Assembly: GCF_025118155.1 (NCBI RefSeq)
Contig: NW_026251393.1
Span: 558,001-622,000 of the forward strand
Direction of reading: 5' to 3'
Source of the DNA: Cokeromyces recurvatus
Lineage: Eukaryota; Mucoromycota; Mucoromycetes; Mucorales; Mucoraceae
Length of the DNA stretch: 64,000 nucleotides
This document shows, piece after piece, positions 1 through 10,467 of this stretch. The position numbers were made by a program, and so were the translations under genes. The notes under the pieces are model-generated. The model was not told where the DNA came from and ran no database searches. It saw only the letters and a list, made by a program, of their open reading frames with translations. Numbering within the stretch: the first letter of the stretch is position 1; each line of letters begins with the position of its first letter.

Positions 1-69
1 ATAAAAATAAATAAAATAATACTTCCATTTTTTCTTTTTTTCTTTTTTTTCTTTTTTCTCTGTATCATT

Positions 70-1764
70 ATGAAATATTTATTATTACTATTATTATTAA
101 TAAGCCCAATATGTGCTATTAAAGTACCAAATCCAATATTTTGGGAACGTAGCTTTACAATGAACATAACTAACGATAATAGTATTGGCACTCTAATTCC
201 TTCTACTTCCAATATGGTAACATGTCAAGATTTTCAGGGAATTCATCTTGACATTAACTCTAGGAATGCACCTGATGTAAACAAAACAAAAAATAAACAA
301 ATAATAATGTTCTTTTTACTTATTTGTCATATAAATATATATTTATATATTTATTTTTAGAGAATTGTATTCAATTTTGAAGAGAGTTGCCAATCTTCTA
401 ATATGTCTATAAATACTATTCAACAAATAAATGCTTATGGTATAGAAGCACCAGCAATTAAAAATGCTCAAAAGATAGCACTTGTTAAGAGAGGAAATTG
501 TAAATGGAGTGAAAAGATATCAGTCGTAAATCATTTAGCATTATCTAACAATATCAGTATAACAGCGGTTTTTATTTATGACAATATTACTTACGGAGAT
601 AATATTACTATCAGTAGAATCCCAGTTACTGGTTCTGGAAGTTTAAGTCCTCCTACATATCCTACACCACTTCCTGCTGATAGATCTGTATTGAACATGT
701 CTGATAATGACTTGGAATTTTCAGGTCCCTCGACTACGGCTGTTTATTTTATCCCCTTTATCTATGGGAATAGATTTGTTGAACGAATTAAACAAAGCTA
801 TAATGCTAGTAATCCTACAATGAGACAATATTGGTTACTGACTCCATATTTGGAAGAAGTTTCTTGGGGTTATTCAAGTGCTGATAATTTCTTTGCTACT
901 GGTCGAGGTTATCTATCTTACATTATTGCCTTAGCAGCAGTTTTCCTGATTGGTAATTATATAAATTTATTTATATGGTTTTATAGATATTTATTTATTT
1001 TAATATTTAGCCGTGATATTCTTTAGATGGTGGAAAATTCGTCGTATGAGAGCAGATTATCCAAATGGAATGAATGGAACAGCCAATAATAATGGATTTC
1101 ATATGCAACAAAGAGTAAATCATCTTGATCCTTTACCAGTAGAGATTGTAAATTCTTTACCTATCGATACATATTCTCCTGATTTAATCAAAAATGTGAA
1201 CTGTGCAATTTGTCTCGAAGATTTTGTTCCTGGTAAAAATGACATACGTATTTTACCTTGTGGACATGGATTTTGTGTGTTGTGTATAGGTAAGAAATGA
1301 AATGTGTTTAATTTGTAACAGTGAATCATTATTTTATATTAGATCCATGGCTTACACAAAAATCAACAATGTGCCCAATTTGTAAATGGGATTGTTTACC
1401 AACTGAAATGCGCAAAGAAAGGAATCTCCAACAGCAACAAAATAATAGTGATAATGCTGTTAGTATAGACATGACTATACCAGGGCCTTCAACAACACTA
1501 TCGACGACTAATAACCATGTTCAAAATCACACTGATAATAGTAATGCAAGTAACAATACTACTACTATATCACCACCAATTTCTTCTCCTGATCATTCTC
1601 ACGACATTAATATATCAATAGTAACAAATACAGATGAAAATTACATTCAAAATTCATCTAGTCAAACAAAACTTCCTTTTGAAAAGAGCACTTATGCAGG
1701 TAACAATACTGCTCCTGAATCGTCATCTTCCTCATCAATACCAAAGGATGCAACAAAAGATTAA
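70..1764 (+). CDS. PA-TM-RING E3 ubiquitin ligase (RNF13/GRAIL type)
   Basis: Exons 70-276, 361-952, 1011-1289 and 1343-1764 give 499 codons plus stop, all in phase. The product starts with a hydrophobic signal peptide (about residues 1-16, ending SPICA), followed by a luminal region resembling a protease-associated (PA) domain (KIALVKRGNCKWSEK). A single membrane span (about 250-272, AALAAVFLIA-like into VIFFRWW) is completed only after splicing at 952/1011. A C-terminal RING-H2 finger follows (C331-A-I-C ... LPCGHGFCVLC ... CPIC near 370); its second half lies in the last exon, so the finger also depends on splicing. A Ser/Thr/Asn-rich tail ends the protein. The family consists of endomembrane ubiquitin ligases. 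The domain call is firm; the substrate is unknown. Confidence 0.9.
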
Positions 1765-2104
1765 AATTCATCTTGTGTATATAATTTTATTCAAGAGGGA
1801 TATTTATATGTATCTCCTTTTCCCTATTATGTAATACTATTTCTTTATTTCTATTATATCCTTATATAATCATTTACTACATTACTATAATAATAATAAT
1901 AAATAATAATAATACTAATACTAGTACTAATAATAAAATATTTATATTATGTAATTTTACGTTATGCATTGTTTTGGCTCGTAATCCAAATCAGGAAATT
2001 AAGAAGAAAATTAAAAGCTTATTTCTCTCTCTCTTTCTCTGTCTGTCTGTCTTTTTATTTTATTTATTTTTATTTTATTTTTTTTTTTTTTTATTAATAC
2101 TTGA
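1765..2104. other. Spacer between two head-to-tail genes
   Basis: AT-rich, with ATA/TAA-rich runs at 1860-1940 and a CT-rich then T-rich stretch at 2025-2092. It should hold the terminator of the RING gene and the promoter of the next gene. No further gene is seen. Confidence 0.5.
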
Positions 2105-3238
2105 ATGCAAGAAATATATTCAAATCCACTTCCATCTTCCTATCGTCAACAGCATAGATACAGAATTTGCTTATGTATCAATGTGTTATATGGTGGACCT
2201 TTCGTTTGTTTTATGTGGCTTGTAAAGTGAAGATAAATAATTCAATATGTAAAATAGAGTGAATTAATTTTTATTATAGGTTGTAAATATGTATGCATGT
2301 GTATTATCCTTTCAAAAAAGAAGTCGTAAGTCATCATCATATACTATTATAAGCTAATACATATATGGAACTAATGATTCTATACGATAATAAGCAATTT
2401 ATTCGTATTTAAATGGCCCTGCTTTGATCATACAAGGTATTGTTTGCTTACTATTTGCAATTATTTCTTTGATTGCACTCTATTCATTTTCTCTAGTATG
2501 TTAAGCCATCTTTTCTTTTCTTTTTTTTTTATCATTTGTCTCTCATCTAACACATCTAAGCTATTGTAGAATAGGTCAAGACAATTAAGATATTCTCATA
2601 TTTTAGTTTCGCTAGTCATAATCATCTTTTTGATCATCTATTTTGTTAATCTTATCCTTTTTGGAATCCAAAAAGATCAATTCAGTCAGTGGTGTATCAA
2701 TCAGTCGCATGATACTATACAAACTTATCTATTCACTCATTCTCCACACAACAGCACTTTACTTCCAAATTCACCTTTAACATTCATATCAAGAGGAGGT
2801 GACAACCTAGGTTTATATAACTGTACTAGACTATGGGAGAGTGAGTTAAAGCTCTCGATAATTGTCTTTGTGATCCTTTTAGTCACTTATGTAAGGACTT
2901 ATACTATTGAAATGAAATACAATGAAATAAACGAACCGAAATCATGAATAACATTTATACTATTCTCTATTTAGATCCATGCCGCCCTATGCTTTAGATA
3001 TTACACGTATGAGAGACTTCATGCTGAACAAGAGATGAGAATCCAAATGTCAAATCTCGTTTTAATGCAAAATGGAAACATTTTAATGCCTCAAAATAAT
3101 CCTCCTACTATAATGAGAAATATAGCGCCAACGAATAAAGTAGAAGAAGAAAAGAATGCTGGTAACGTTCAATCGGAAGAGGAGAATGATCAAAGAAGTT
3201 TAGCTCAAATAGTTAGAGCAATGCTGGGTAGACTTTAA
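2105..3238 (+). CDS. Four-span membrane protein, tetraspan-like, function unknown
   Basis: Exons 2105-2221, 2280-2325, 2437-2495, 2570-2890 and 2975-3238 total 807 nt (268 aa). The start is the ATG at 2105, directly after an in-frame stop, and all splice phases agree. Four hydrophobic stretches are visible: about residues 22-40 (INVLYGGPFVCFMWL), 55-75 (IVCLLFAIISLIALY), 85-108 (LVSLVIIIFLIIYFVNLILF) and 160-180 (LSIIVFVILLVTY). Between spans 3 and 4 is a loop of about 60 residues with cysteines and potential N-glycosylation sites (NQS, NST, NCT). The tail is charged. The layout recalls tetraspan proteins, but no diagnostic CCG motif was found, so no function is assigned. The short 46- and 59-nt exons make it easy to miss. 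Confidence 0.7.
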
Positions 3239-3387
3239 TAAATAAGAGTGCATGCAACACTTCTTTATTTATCCTTTTACCAAAAAAAAAAAAAAAAAAT
3301 TACTTTAAACAATTATCATTTATGATGGAAATAAATAATATACACATATACATATGTAAACTATTATATTGCTCTTTCAAGATCATT

Positions 3388-5004
3388 TTACTCATTTACA
3401 CGTTTAAATTTGTATACTTTTACATCGCCTTTAAAGGGTACACCCAATTCAATCAATTTGGTAAAAGCTGATACAAAGTCTTCATAGAACTTTTCTTGAT
3501 CTTTAGCATATAGATCAAAGTATTTTTTGAATTCCTTATCATTATACATGGCTAATTCAGCAGGCAGCATCATAACATCTGTATTGTTCTTGTCAACCCA
3601 TTGCCAACCACCATCAGGCAATTCTTTCTTAATCCATGTACGAGTAGAAATAGCCTTAAAGTATTCATTAGAAAATACTGTAGGTGCTTCTTGCCAAGGT
3701 CCATTAAATCCACTGCGTTCAGGATGACAACGTCCCAAGGCATGTGCACCCACTAAAGCAACAATCTCTTGATCATTAAATCCCTATTTTTTTTTTTTTT
3801 TTTTTTGAAAAAAAAATATCAAAAATTAGTCATTTGTCTTGTTCTTTTTTTTTCCTTTTCCTTATATTAATAATAGATAAATACCATTCTATAAAAAATA
3901 TCACGGATATGATCTTCTTTTTTGGTAGCATCAGGCAAACGACCATCAGGAGTGCAACTTTCGGTAGTTAAAGCGTCTTCACGGCCAGGTCTCCAAGGAA
4001 TAGTAGGACCTCCCTAATGATGAGATGAAATTGATTTAAATATGTTATAGTATGAAATAGAGGAGTTTTTTTTTATTTTCTTTCTTTCTTTCTTTCTTCT
4101 TTTAATATCTACCAATTCTTGAACAGCACAAACACCAGCTAAGGTCCAAAGATCACCATAACTGATTTCAGGATTTTTTTTATGAATCTTCTCTAATAAC
4201 TCACGAGCAATTACTAAACCATTATTAGCAGCATGTATAGATTCAGGTTCAAATCCTAAAATAGGTTGTATGTAATTCTATTATTAGTCATTAATTCATT
4301 TATCAGTTTTGAAAAAATAATATAAAACTTACTCATAGTAGCGCCATTACTGCCTCCTGTCTTGGTTTCTTTATCATAGGTACCAGACGCATGCCATGCA
4401 AGACGAAGTAGAACAGGTCCATAGGATCCATCATCATAGCTTTAATAGCAAATTAAACCAATAAAAAGGAAGAATTCAATTAAAAATACATTATATGTGT
4501 ATTTCTTTTTTCTCATGCTACAAAAAAAAAAAAAAATATTATTTACTCTGAATCTTCATCAAGCATTTCTGCAATTTCATTATAAATCTTTTGATAATCA
4601 GTTTCTTTCTTTTCTTTGTTAGCAATAACATTCGAAGCATCATATGTTGATTTGAAGGACTGGTTTATATTATAATGATAGCCAGCAGCACCACCAACAG
4701 CTAACAAAGCTACATGGATACAAATGATTACAATATTATTATTTGCCCTTTTTTTTTTTTTTTTTTCTAAGAAGGAGCATAAATAGAAACAAAACAACTT
4801 ACTTAAAGCAACAAACTTATTAAAGCCTTTTTTTTTAGGAGTAGCCCCTTCAGAAGTATAATAACGACTACATTTTAAAATAGATGCTCGAGCATTATTC
4901 CTAATACGATTACTGACACCCATAAAGGAATTAGCAGACACAAATAGAGGATACGTTGTATTCAAACGTGATCTAAGTGAATTAGCTGAACGAAGAGGAT
5001 TCAT
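3388..5004 (-). CDS. CCP1: Cytochrome c peroxidase, mitochondrial
   Basis: Exons (minus) 5004-4803, 4709-4547, 4439-4333, 4255-4113, 4013-3885 and 3783-3388 total 1140 nt (379 aa), in phase. It reduces hydrogen peroxide using ferrocytochrome c in the mitochondrial intermembrane space. The N-terminus is Arg/Ser-rich without acidic residues (presequence), followed by a short hydrophobic segment ([12 protein letters not shown]) as expected for the bipartite CCP sorting signal. The distal heme pocket is [12 protein letters not shown] (Arg, Trp, His of class I peroxidases). Proximal-side elements include [29 protein letters not shown] (shown as [10 protein letters not shown] after splicing, with the proximal His) and the loop DGGWQWVDK. 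Length and order match fungal CCP. The intron before the last exon carries a long poly(A) immediately upstream of its acceptor. Confidence 0.95.
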
Positions 5005-6440
5005 TATTAACAGAAGAAATTGTTAAAAAGAAAGAGAGAGAAAAAAAAAGAAGAGAAATAAAGAAATACTTTTGTAATGCTTCATCTCTATTTATTTTCT
5101 TTCTTGTACCTGATTCATAATTTTTTTCAACCAATAAAAGGATGCTTACTAATAAAAAAAATGTAGTTTTCTTCATTCATAGTTGTTTATCAGTAGTATT
5201 TTTTTTTCCTTTTCTTTTTTATATTTGTATAAATATATGTATTTTGTAAATCAGTAAAACAGATCAATTGTATAAACAGTACGATTTACTTTTGATTTGA
5301 GGATTTTCCATAATTTTCGAAGAATAATATGAACATAAAATTACCGGGAAAAGATGAAGATTGTCCTACCTACTAACACAAATATTATTAATATTTATTC
5401 ATATTTCTTTTCTTTTTTTTTTTTGTTTTTTTTTTTCAGCTAAATTAACAATGAACTTTTTTACAGAGGTTACACTATATTTTTAAAAAAAAGAATTAAT
5501 AGAACAAAATTCTATGATATGCTTCATAAGTAACAATGATGCATCATTTTATATAATTACAGAAAGTAATAGTATGTATACCAAACTATTCTTAAAATTT
5601 GACAACTACCTATTTTATATGAGTAAAGGATAAAACCTTAAAGAAGTCTTTTTTTTTTTTTTGTTATTTGCTATGTGGAGAATATATTCTTTTTCTTTTA
5701 GCTAATAACACATTTGTAAGTGTTACGATTGAGGAAATGATACAATTGTATGATTTTTTTTATGAACTACTACTTTTTAAGAACACATATATCTTCTATT
5801 TAACTAATAAACTATTTTATTATCTATAATAATCAAAGAATATTAAATTAGTTTGTTCATCATAAAGACATTTGTTGCTTAGAATTGCTAAGCTTTAGTT
5901 TATAACTAGCAATACATTGCCAAGTAGCTATTTTATTTTAAAGCATAGAAAATAAAATTTGATATTTATACCACAGCTGTTTATTTTCAAAGCATATACT
6001 TGCTTTTAAGATGTTATTGTTCTCCTTTCTTTTATTTTTTAGCTGATAACGTTTATACCTTTATAATACATACAGAAGTGGAAGAGCTGTGTTCCTGAAA
6101 TTGTGTATTTCAATTTATTATATAACAGCTTTAATTTGTTCTTGGGATATAAAAAAAAAACGAGTACCTTTTTTTCTTTCTAACCATTTTATTCTTCTTT
6201 AATTATTTCAATAGCTACTTACCCTTAAAAAAAGCTATTTACATTGTTAACTTGAATTTTATTTTATTTTTTTTTTTTAATTTCTCATGTCTTTCTTGAT
6301 AACAATATAGATGAAGTCTGAAAATTCTTTCAATAAGAGAATGAGATAGATATAAGATTCTACTTGAATCAGAAAGAAAGCAAAGATACATGCAATGGGT
6401 TTGATAACTGGTTGCAAAGATATGCAAGTTGGATTTCTCT

Positions 6441-6840
6441 CAGGGGGGGAGTCGCTAGATTTTCTAGCTTTATACCATTAATGAATATCCTCAAAGATCC
6501 TCTTTGCAAAATGTGTAAGTCTCTTATCATATGAGTAACGAAAAGAAAAGAAAAACTGGGACATAACCGTAAAATTCATATGACAAAAATGCTTCAATTT
6601 TAATAAAGCGAGTAACTGAACATGCCAAGTCGCCAAGGTTACTTCCCTTATTTTGTGAAATCTTGAACTAGTAAAGTCGAGCATGAAAACATTACTATTC
6701 TTCATCGTGGTATTATTGAATGCCAAAGCAGAATGGAAGACCTTATGCCAGTCATGTCAATAAACCTCGTTCTTTGAAAATAGCCATCAAAAGAAGATAT
6801 AAATAATTTTGAGGGCGCATGTCTACTCCCCCCCTCTCTC
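6441..6840. repeat. Candidate short inverted-end element (MITE-like)
   Basis: A G7AGT string at 6443-6452 faces its complement, ACTC7, at about 6825-6834, some 380 bp away. The 10-bp pair sits at the edges of a block whose composition differs from the flanks. The inverted match is short and G/C-homopolymeric, so chance is possible. No target duplication was recognised. Confidence 0.2.
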
Positions 6841-7228
6841 CTAGCAATATTTTAGTCGTAGCAAGCCCTGTATCCCTAATGATGCATAATCGATGAGCAT
6901 CATGGCTTTACTTTGAAATACTTTCATCGTTATAAATGAATTTGTTACAATATAAGAATTTAATACAAGGTAGTAGAAAGATGCCTGCAAGTTGTACGAT
7001 AAAAAAAAACTTTTAGTTTGAAATAATAATATCATTTTTAATCAATTTAAGAAGCATAAAGTATTATAAAAGATAACTACGACACAATTAAAGAGATAAT
7101 AGTGCAAATGAAGTGTTATAGGGAAATATAGAATCAAGTTTGTGGAGGGGATAACGGGCGAAATGGATTATACCAAGAACAGATATTGAGATAGAAGCAC
7201 AGTTCATACTTTATACGCTTTAATTTAT

Positions 7229-7232
<4 letters not shown>

Positions 7233-7274
<42 letters not shown>
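7233..7274. repeat. Poly(T) tract, 42 nt
   Basis: Uninterrupted run of T in the gene-poor gap. It could be the tail of a lost retroposon or simple expansion; no adjacent retroelement sequence is recognisable. Confidence 0.9.
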
Positions 7275-7278
<4 letters not shown>

Positions 7279-8554
7279 ATTACTTCAGATATTTGGAGAT
7301 GACAATGTGTCTATAGATAGTAGTTAAGGGAATACTGCTTTGCCGTTATTTGTATAGAATGCTTTGGATAGTACGTTAAACGATCACTAGATAATCTGAG
7401 AATGTATTTGATTTATTCAATAAACATTATAGTTAGCCATAAAGTTAGTTTTAATGATATACATTATCTTCAATGCGTTAATGATTCCGACTTGTGGGGA
7501 GGGGAATTTTGACGTTGATCGAAACTGTGTTGACGATAGAATTTAATATGTATTTGGTTGAGTTGCTTGAGCGTTAACAGATGTACTTCTTTATAAGTTA
7601 GATTAGCTGATAATAGTATTATACCATTGAGATAGTCAACGCTGTAGATATTATATATAATTTACAATATCCATGAATATACAAACCTTTGTGTACTGAT
7701 ATATTTCAGCCATTACAGTAGCTTTAATCACAATAAAATATACTATTATAATCTGTAAGTAATCTGACCTTCATGTCTAAATATATCATGCAAATAGATG
7801 TAGATACTATATGAAAATATATATTTAAATATCCTTAATTAACAAGAATAAATAGTTTATATAGTCATTTACATATATATATAACTTCATTTTAATAGAC
7901 AAATACTGTATATCAGTTTTTTTTTATGCTTTATTAAGCTTACAATAATAACACAGCAAAGCATATCTTCTTAATAATAAAGTAAGGAGATAGTTTTATA
8001 ACTGATTTTTGTCTATTTAGCTAAAAAGTTAGTTAGTTAGTTGTGAACTGTTTATTATATAAATAATTTAACTGAAATAGTAGACATACTTGGTATATTA
8101 TACGATATATTTAAGAAAGATATATTAAAATTGAAAATTATATATAAATTTCTTTTTATCCATTTATCAAAAATTAAATAAACTAGTGTTATATTATAGA
8201 ATTCAAAAGACAGTAATTAATACAAGTATGAGAAGAGCATTTGATTTAACAATAACAGTCATATATGGTCTGTGTTTATATACACATATTTGTATACATT
8301 TATATGAATATCAATGGAAATAGGAAATAAACTCCAAATCAGTCATTCTAATAAAAGTAAATGAATATTCTTTTTTTCTTAAAAAAAAAAAAAATACTAC
8401 ATATTCAACGTAATAGAAAAAATAAAGAAGAGGGGAGGGAAGATGCAAGTTGAATAGGTTTATTAAAAAAATAAAATGAGGTTATGCATTCTACTGCGAG
8501 CATATTCTGTTAAAAATCTATCCTTGTGAACAATAAGTTTTTTTTTTTCCTTTT

Positions 8555-8556
<2 letters not shown>

Positions 8557-8598
<42 letters not shown>

Positions 8599-8599
8599 T
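8557..8599 (+). repeat. (CTTT)n microsatellite
   Basis: About ten CTTT units lie just upstream of the start codon at 8630, in the pyrimidine-rich leader region. Many genes here have CT/T-rich stretches directly before their start. Confidence 0.85.
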
Positions 8600-8629
8600 A
8601 TTTTTTTTTTTATCGTCGAACTCTAAACA

Positions 8630-9669
8630 ATGTCTACAGTTTCTGTTACAAATGAGCCTTTACCTTCTTTTGAACCTATTGAACAAAGTCAGAAGAATTT
8701 ACAAAAAAGAAAAAGAGATTCTGGTATTCTTAGTAAGAATTTATCAAATGATGAGGATGAAAAAAGTTTAGTAGAAAAAGATCAAGAGGTAAATATAAAT
8801 ACATGCTTAAGATAGAATATAATATTCCAAGGAGATTATATATTAAATATCTTTCAAATAGCCGAAAAAGATTCTTTTTCTAATCAAGCTAAATCATCAG
8901 GAACAATAGTAAGGACATTGTATTCCAATAATTTATAGTTATTCATTTATCTATATAAAAACAGACTAAACCACTTATTATTTGGATTGGTGCTACTATT
9001 ATGCCTCGACAAGAAGAAGAAGGAGATATTGGTAACGATTTACCCATTTCTGGTGCCTTTAGTGTTTATTATGGATTAAACGATAGTCGTAATTTTACTG
9101 AGAGAGTTACTCTTACACAAAACCAAAACTTGGATTATGTTTATAATATGGTAATGCATGTTTATTTGTATAAGCCTGATTTACTATTTGCTTATATTAT
9201 TTACTAGGGGGTCATTCATGCATTACAAAAATGCGAAGATGATGTTAGCACTTTATCTATTCATACTGGAAGTCAAGAAGCTGGTAAAGTATTTCAAAAA
9301 GGAAAAAAAAAAGCATAAATTAAAAACCTTACATTTACACATTTTTGTAGGACTCGGCAGTCCTGACTACGAAATATGTAATCAAATTAAAGAATTTATT
9401 AACAATAGAAAAGGAAGTACATTAATTGTAAGTGTTTATAAATACATTACTCATGCATATCTTATATACAAAATATAACCTTTGCTAACAAATTATTACT
9501 ATTTAATAGGATAATAGAGTAAATCATTTTGATAAAAGTAAAGATTATCAAGCTGCTCATAAAATGGCAGTTGAAAAACTATACGAAATAAATGAAGAGT
9601 AAGTATACATACATACATACATACATGCATGCGTACATACATACATACATACATACATGCATGCGTACA

Positions 9670-9701
<32 letters not shown>

Positions 9702-10184
9702 CACATATTTTGTTCTTTTATATATTTGCATCATTTTCACTTATTCATATACATTGTATTTTATAGTGTAAAAATGCCTAATACTTCTGTAGTTATGGAT
9801 GATAGTATTGAAATTACTATATTATCAGTTAAAGATAATACTATTCCATTAGAAAGTCAAACAAAATTACCGGTAGAAACTCAGATTATAATACAGGAAG
9901 ACGTCAAAACCAAGGAGGAGTTAAATGAGGTTATTGCCAACTCGACTAAAATTTCATCAAATACAGATATCATTCTCAATGATGTCGCTATTACTTCTAT
10001 AGCTCCTCTTAACAATGAAGAAAATAATACACCTCATATTTCTGCTTTAAACCAAAAAGATAAAGTAACAATTAGTAGTAAACTTCATACAGATAATGAT
10101 GTCACTGAAGGTTCGACATCTATTTCATATTTCCATAGTTTTATTAATTTCTTAAAAGCTCCATTTTTCAGCAAATATTCATAA
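8630..10184 (+). CDS. RNase H-fold-like protein, probably catalytically dead
   Basis: A phase-consistent model uses exons 8630-8732, 8862-8908, 8965-9150, 9208-9283, 9351-9427, 9510-9598 and 9767-10184 (996 nt, 331 aa). The first donor is uncertain: a good GT at 8789 would add acidic coding-like sequence but breaks phase. The middle (about residues 50-170) resembles eukaryotic RNase H1: AFSVYYGLNDSRNFTERV, then VIHALQKCEDDVSTLSIHTG, then VNHF...AAHKMA near the end. The positions of three family metal ligands look substituted: the first-strand Asp by Ile in WIGAT, the helix Glu by a non-acidic residue, and the Asp of YTDS by Gly in HTGS. It may be a nucleic-acid-binding pseudoenzyme. The C-terminal 140 residues are low in recognisable content. 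The fold call is by eye. Confidence 0.5.
9601..9706 (+). repeat. CATA/CATG tetranucleotide microsatellite in an intron
   Basis: Tandem CATA units are interrupted twice by an identical CATGCATGCGTA block at about 9631-9645 and 9657-9668. This suggests duplication of a roughly 30-bp higher-order unit. It lies inside the last intron (9599-9766) of the RNase H-like gene. Confidence 0.85.
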
Positions 10185-10467
10185 TTTTTTTATTTTTCTT
10201 AAATGTTTAATTTCTGGCACATGTACACTTATAAATAAAATAATATGCATTTTTTTTTTAGATTTATCTATTTTATGCAAAAAAAAAAAAAAAATTTAGT
10301 GACTTCTATTTTACTTTATTTTGTTTGTTAGCCAATGAAATTATCCTCTTTTTTTTTTTTTTTTTTCTTAGAGACTATAAAAGTACAGGTCTTTATTTTT
10401 TGAAATAAACACACCTATTAATCCCTATATCATTATTTTTCTTTTCTTTGGATTTATATAAAGAGGT

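Larger units (their letters stand above)
5005..8629. other. 3.6-kb gene-poor AT-rich gap
   Basis: Divergent promoters for the peroxidase (left) and the 8630 gene (right) should lie at its edges. No open frame with domain content or splice structure was found on either strand. It holds T-rich runs, an inverted G7/C7 pair at about 6441-6840, a 42-nt poly(T) at 7233 and a CTTT microsatellite near 8557. The 6440-6840 block has less extreme base composition than its surroundings. Confidence 0.5.

Noticed and set aside
5005..8629. tRNA or snRNA genes in the gene-poor gap
   Set aside because: No internal B-box-like GTTCRANNC with a matching A box and no snRNA signature was found by eye.
8526..8771. 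Frame reading through the CTTT microsatellite
   Set aside because: Phe/Leu repeats come from the microsatellite and overlap the better-supported start at 8630 in another frame.
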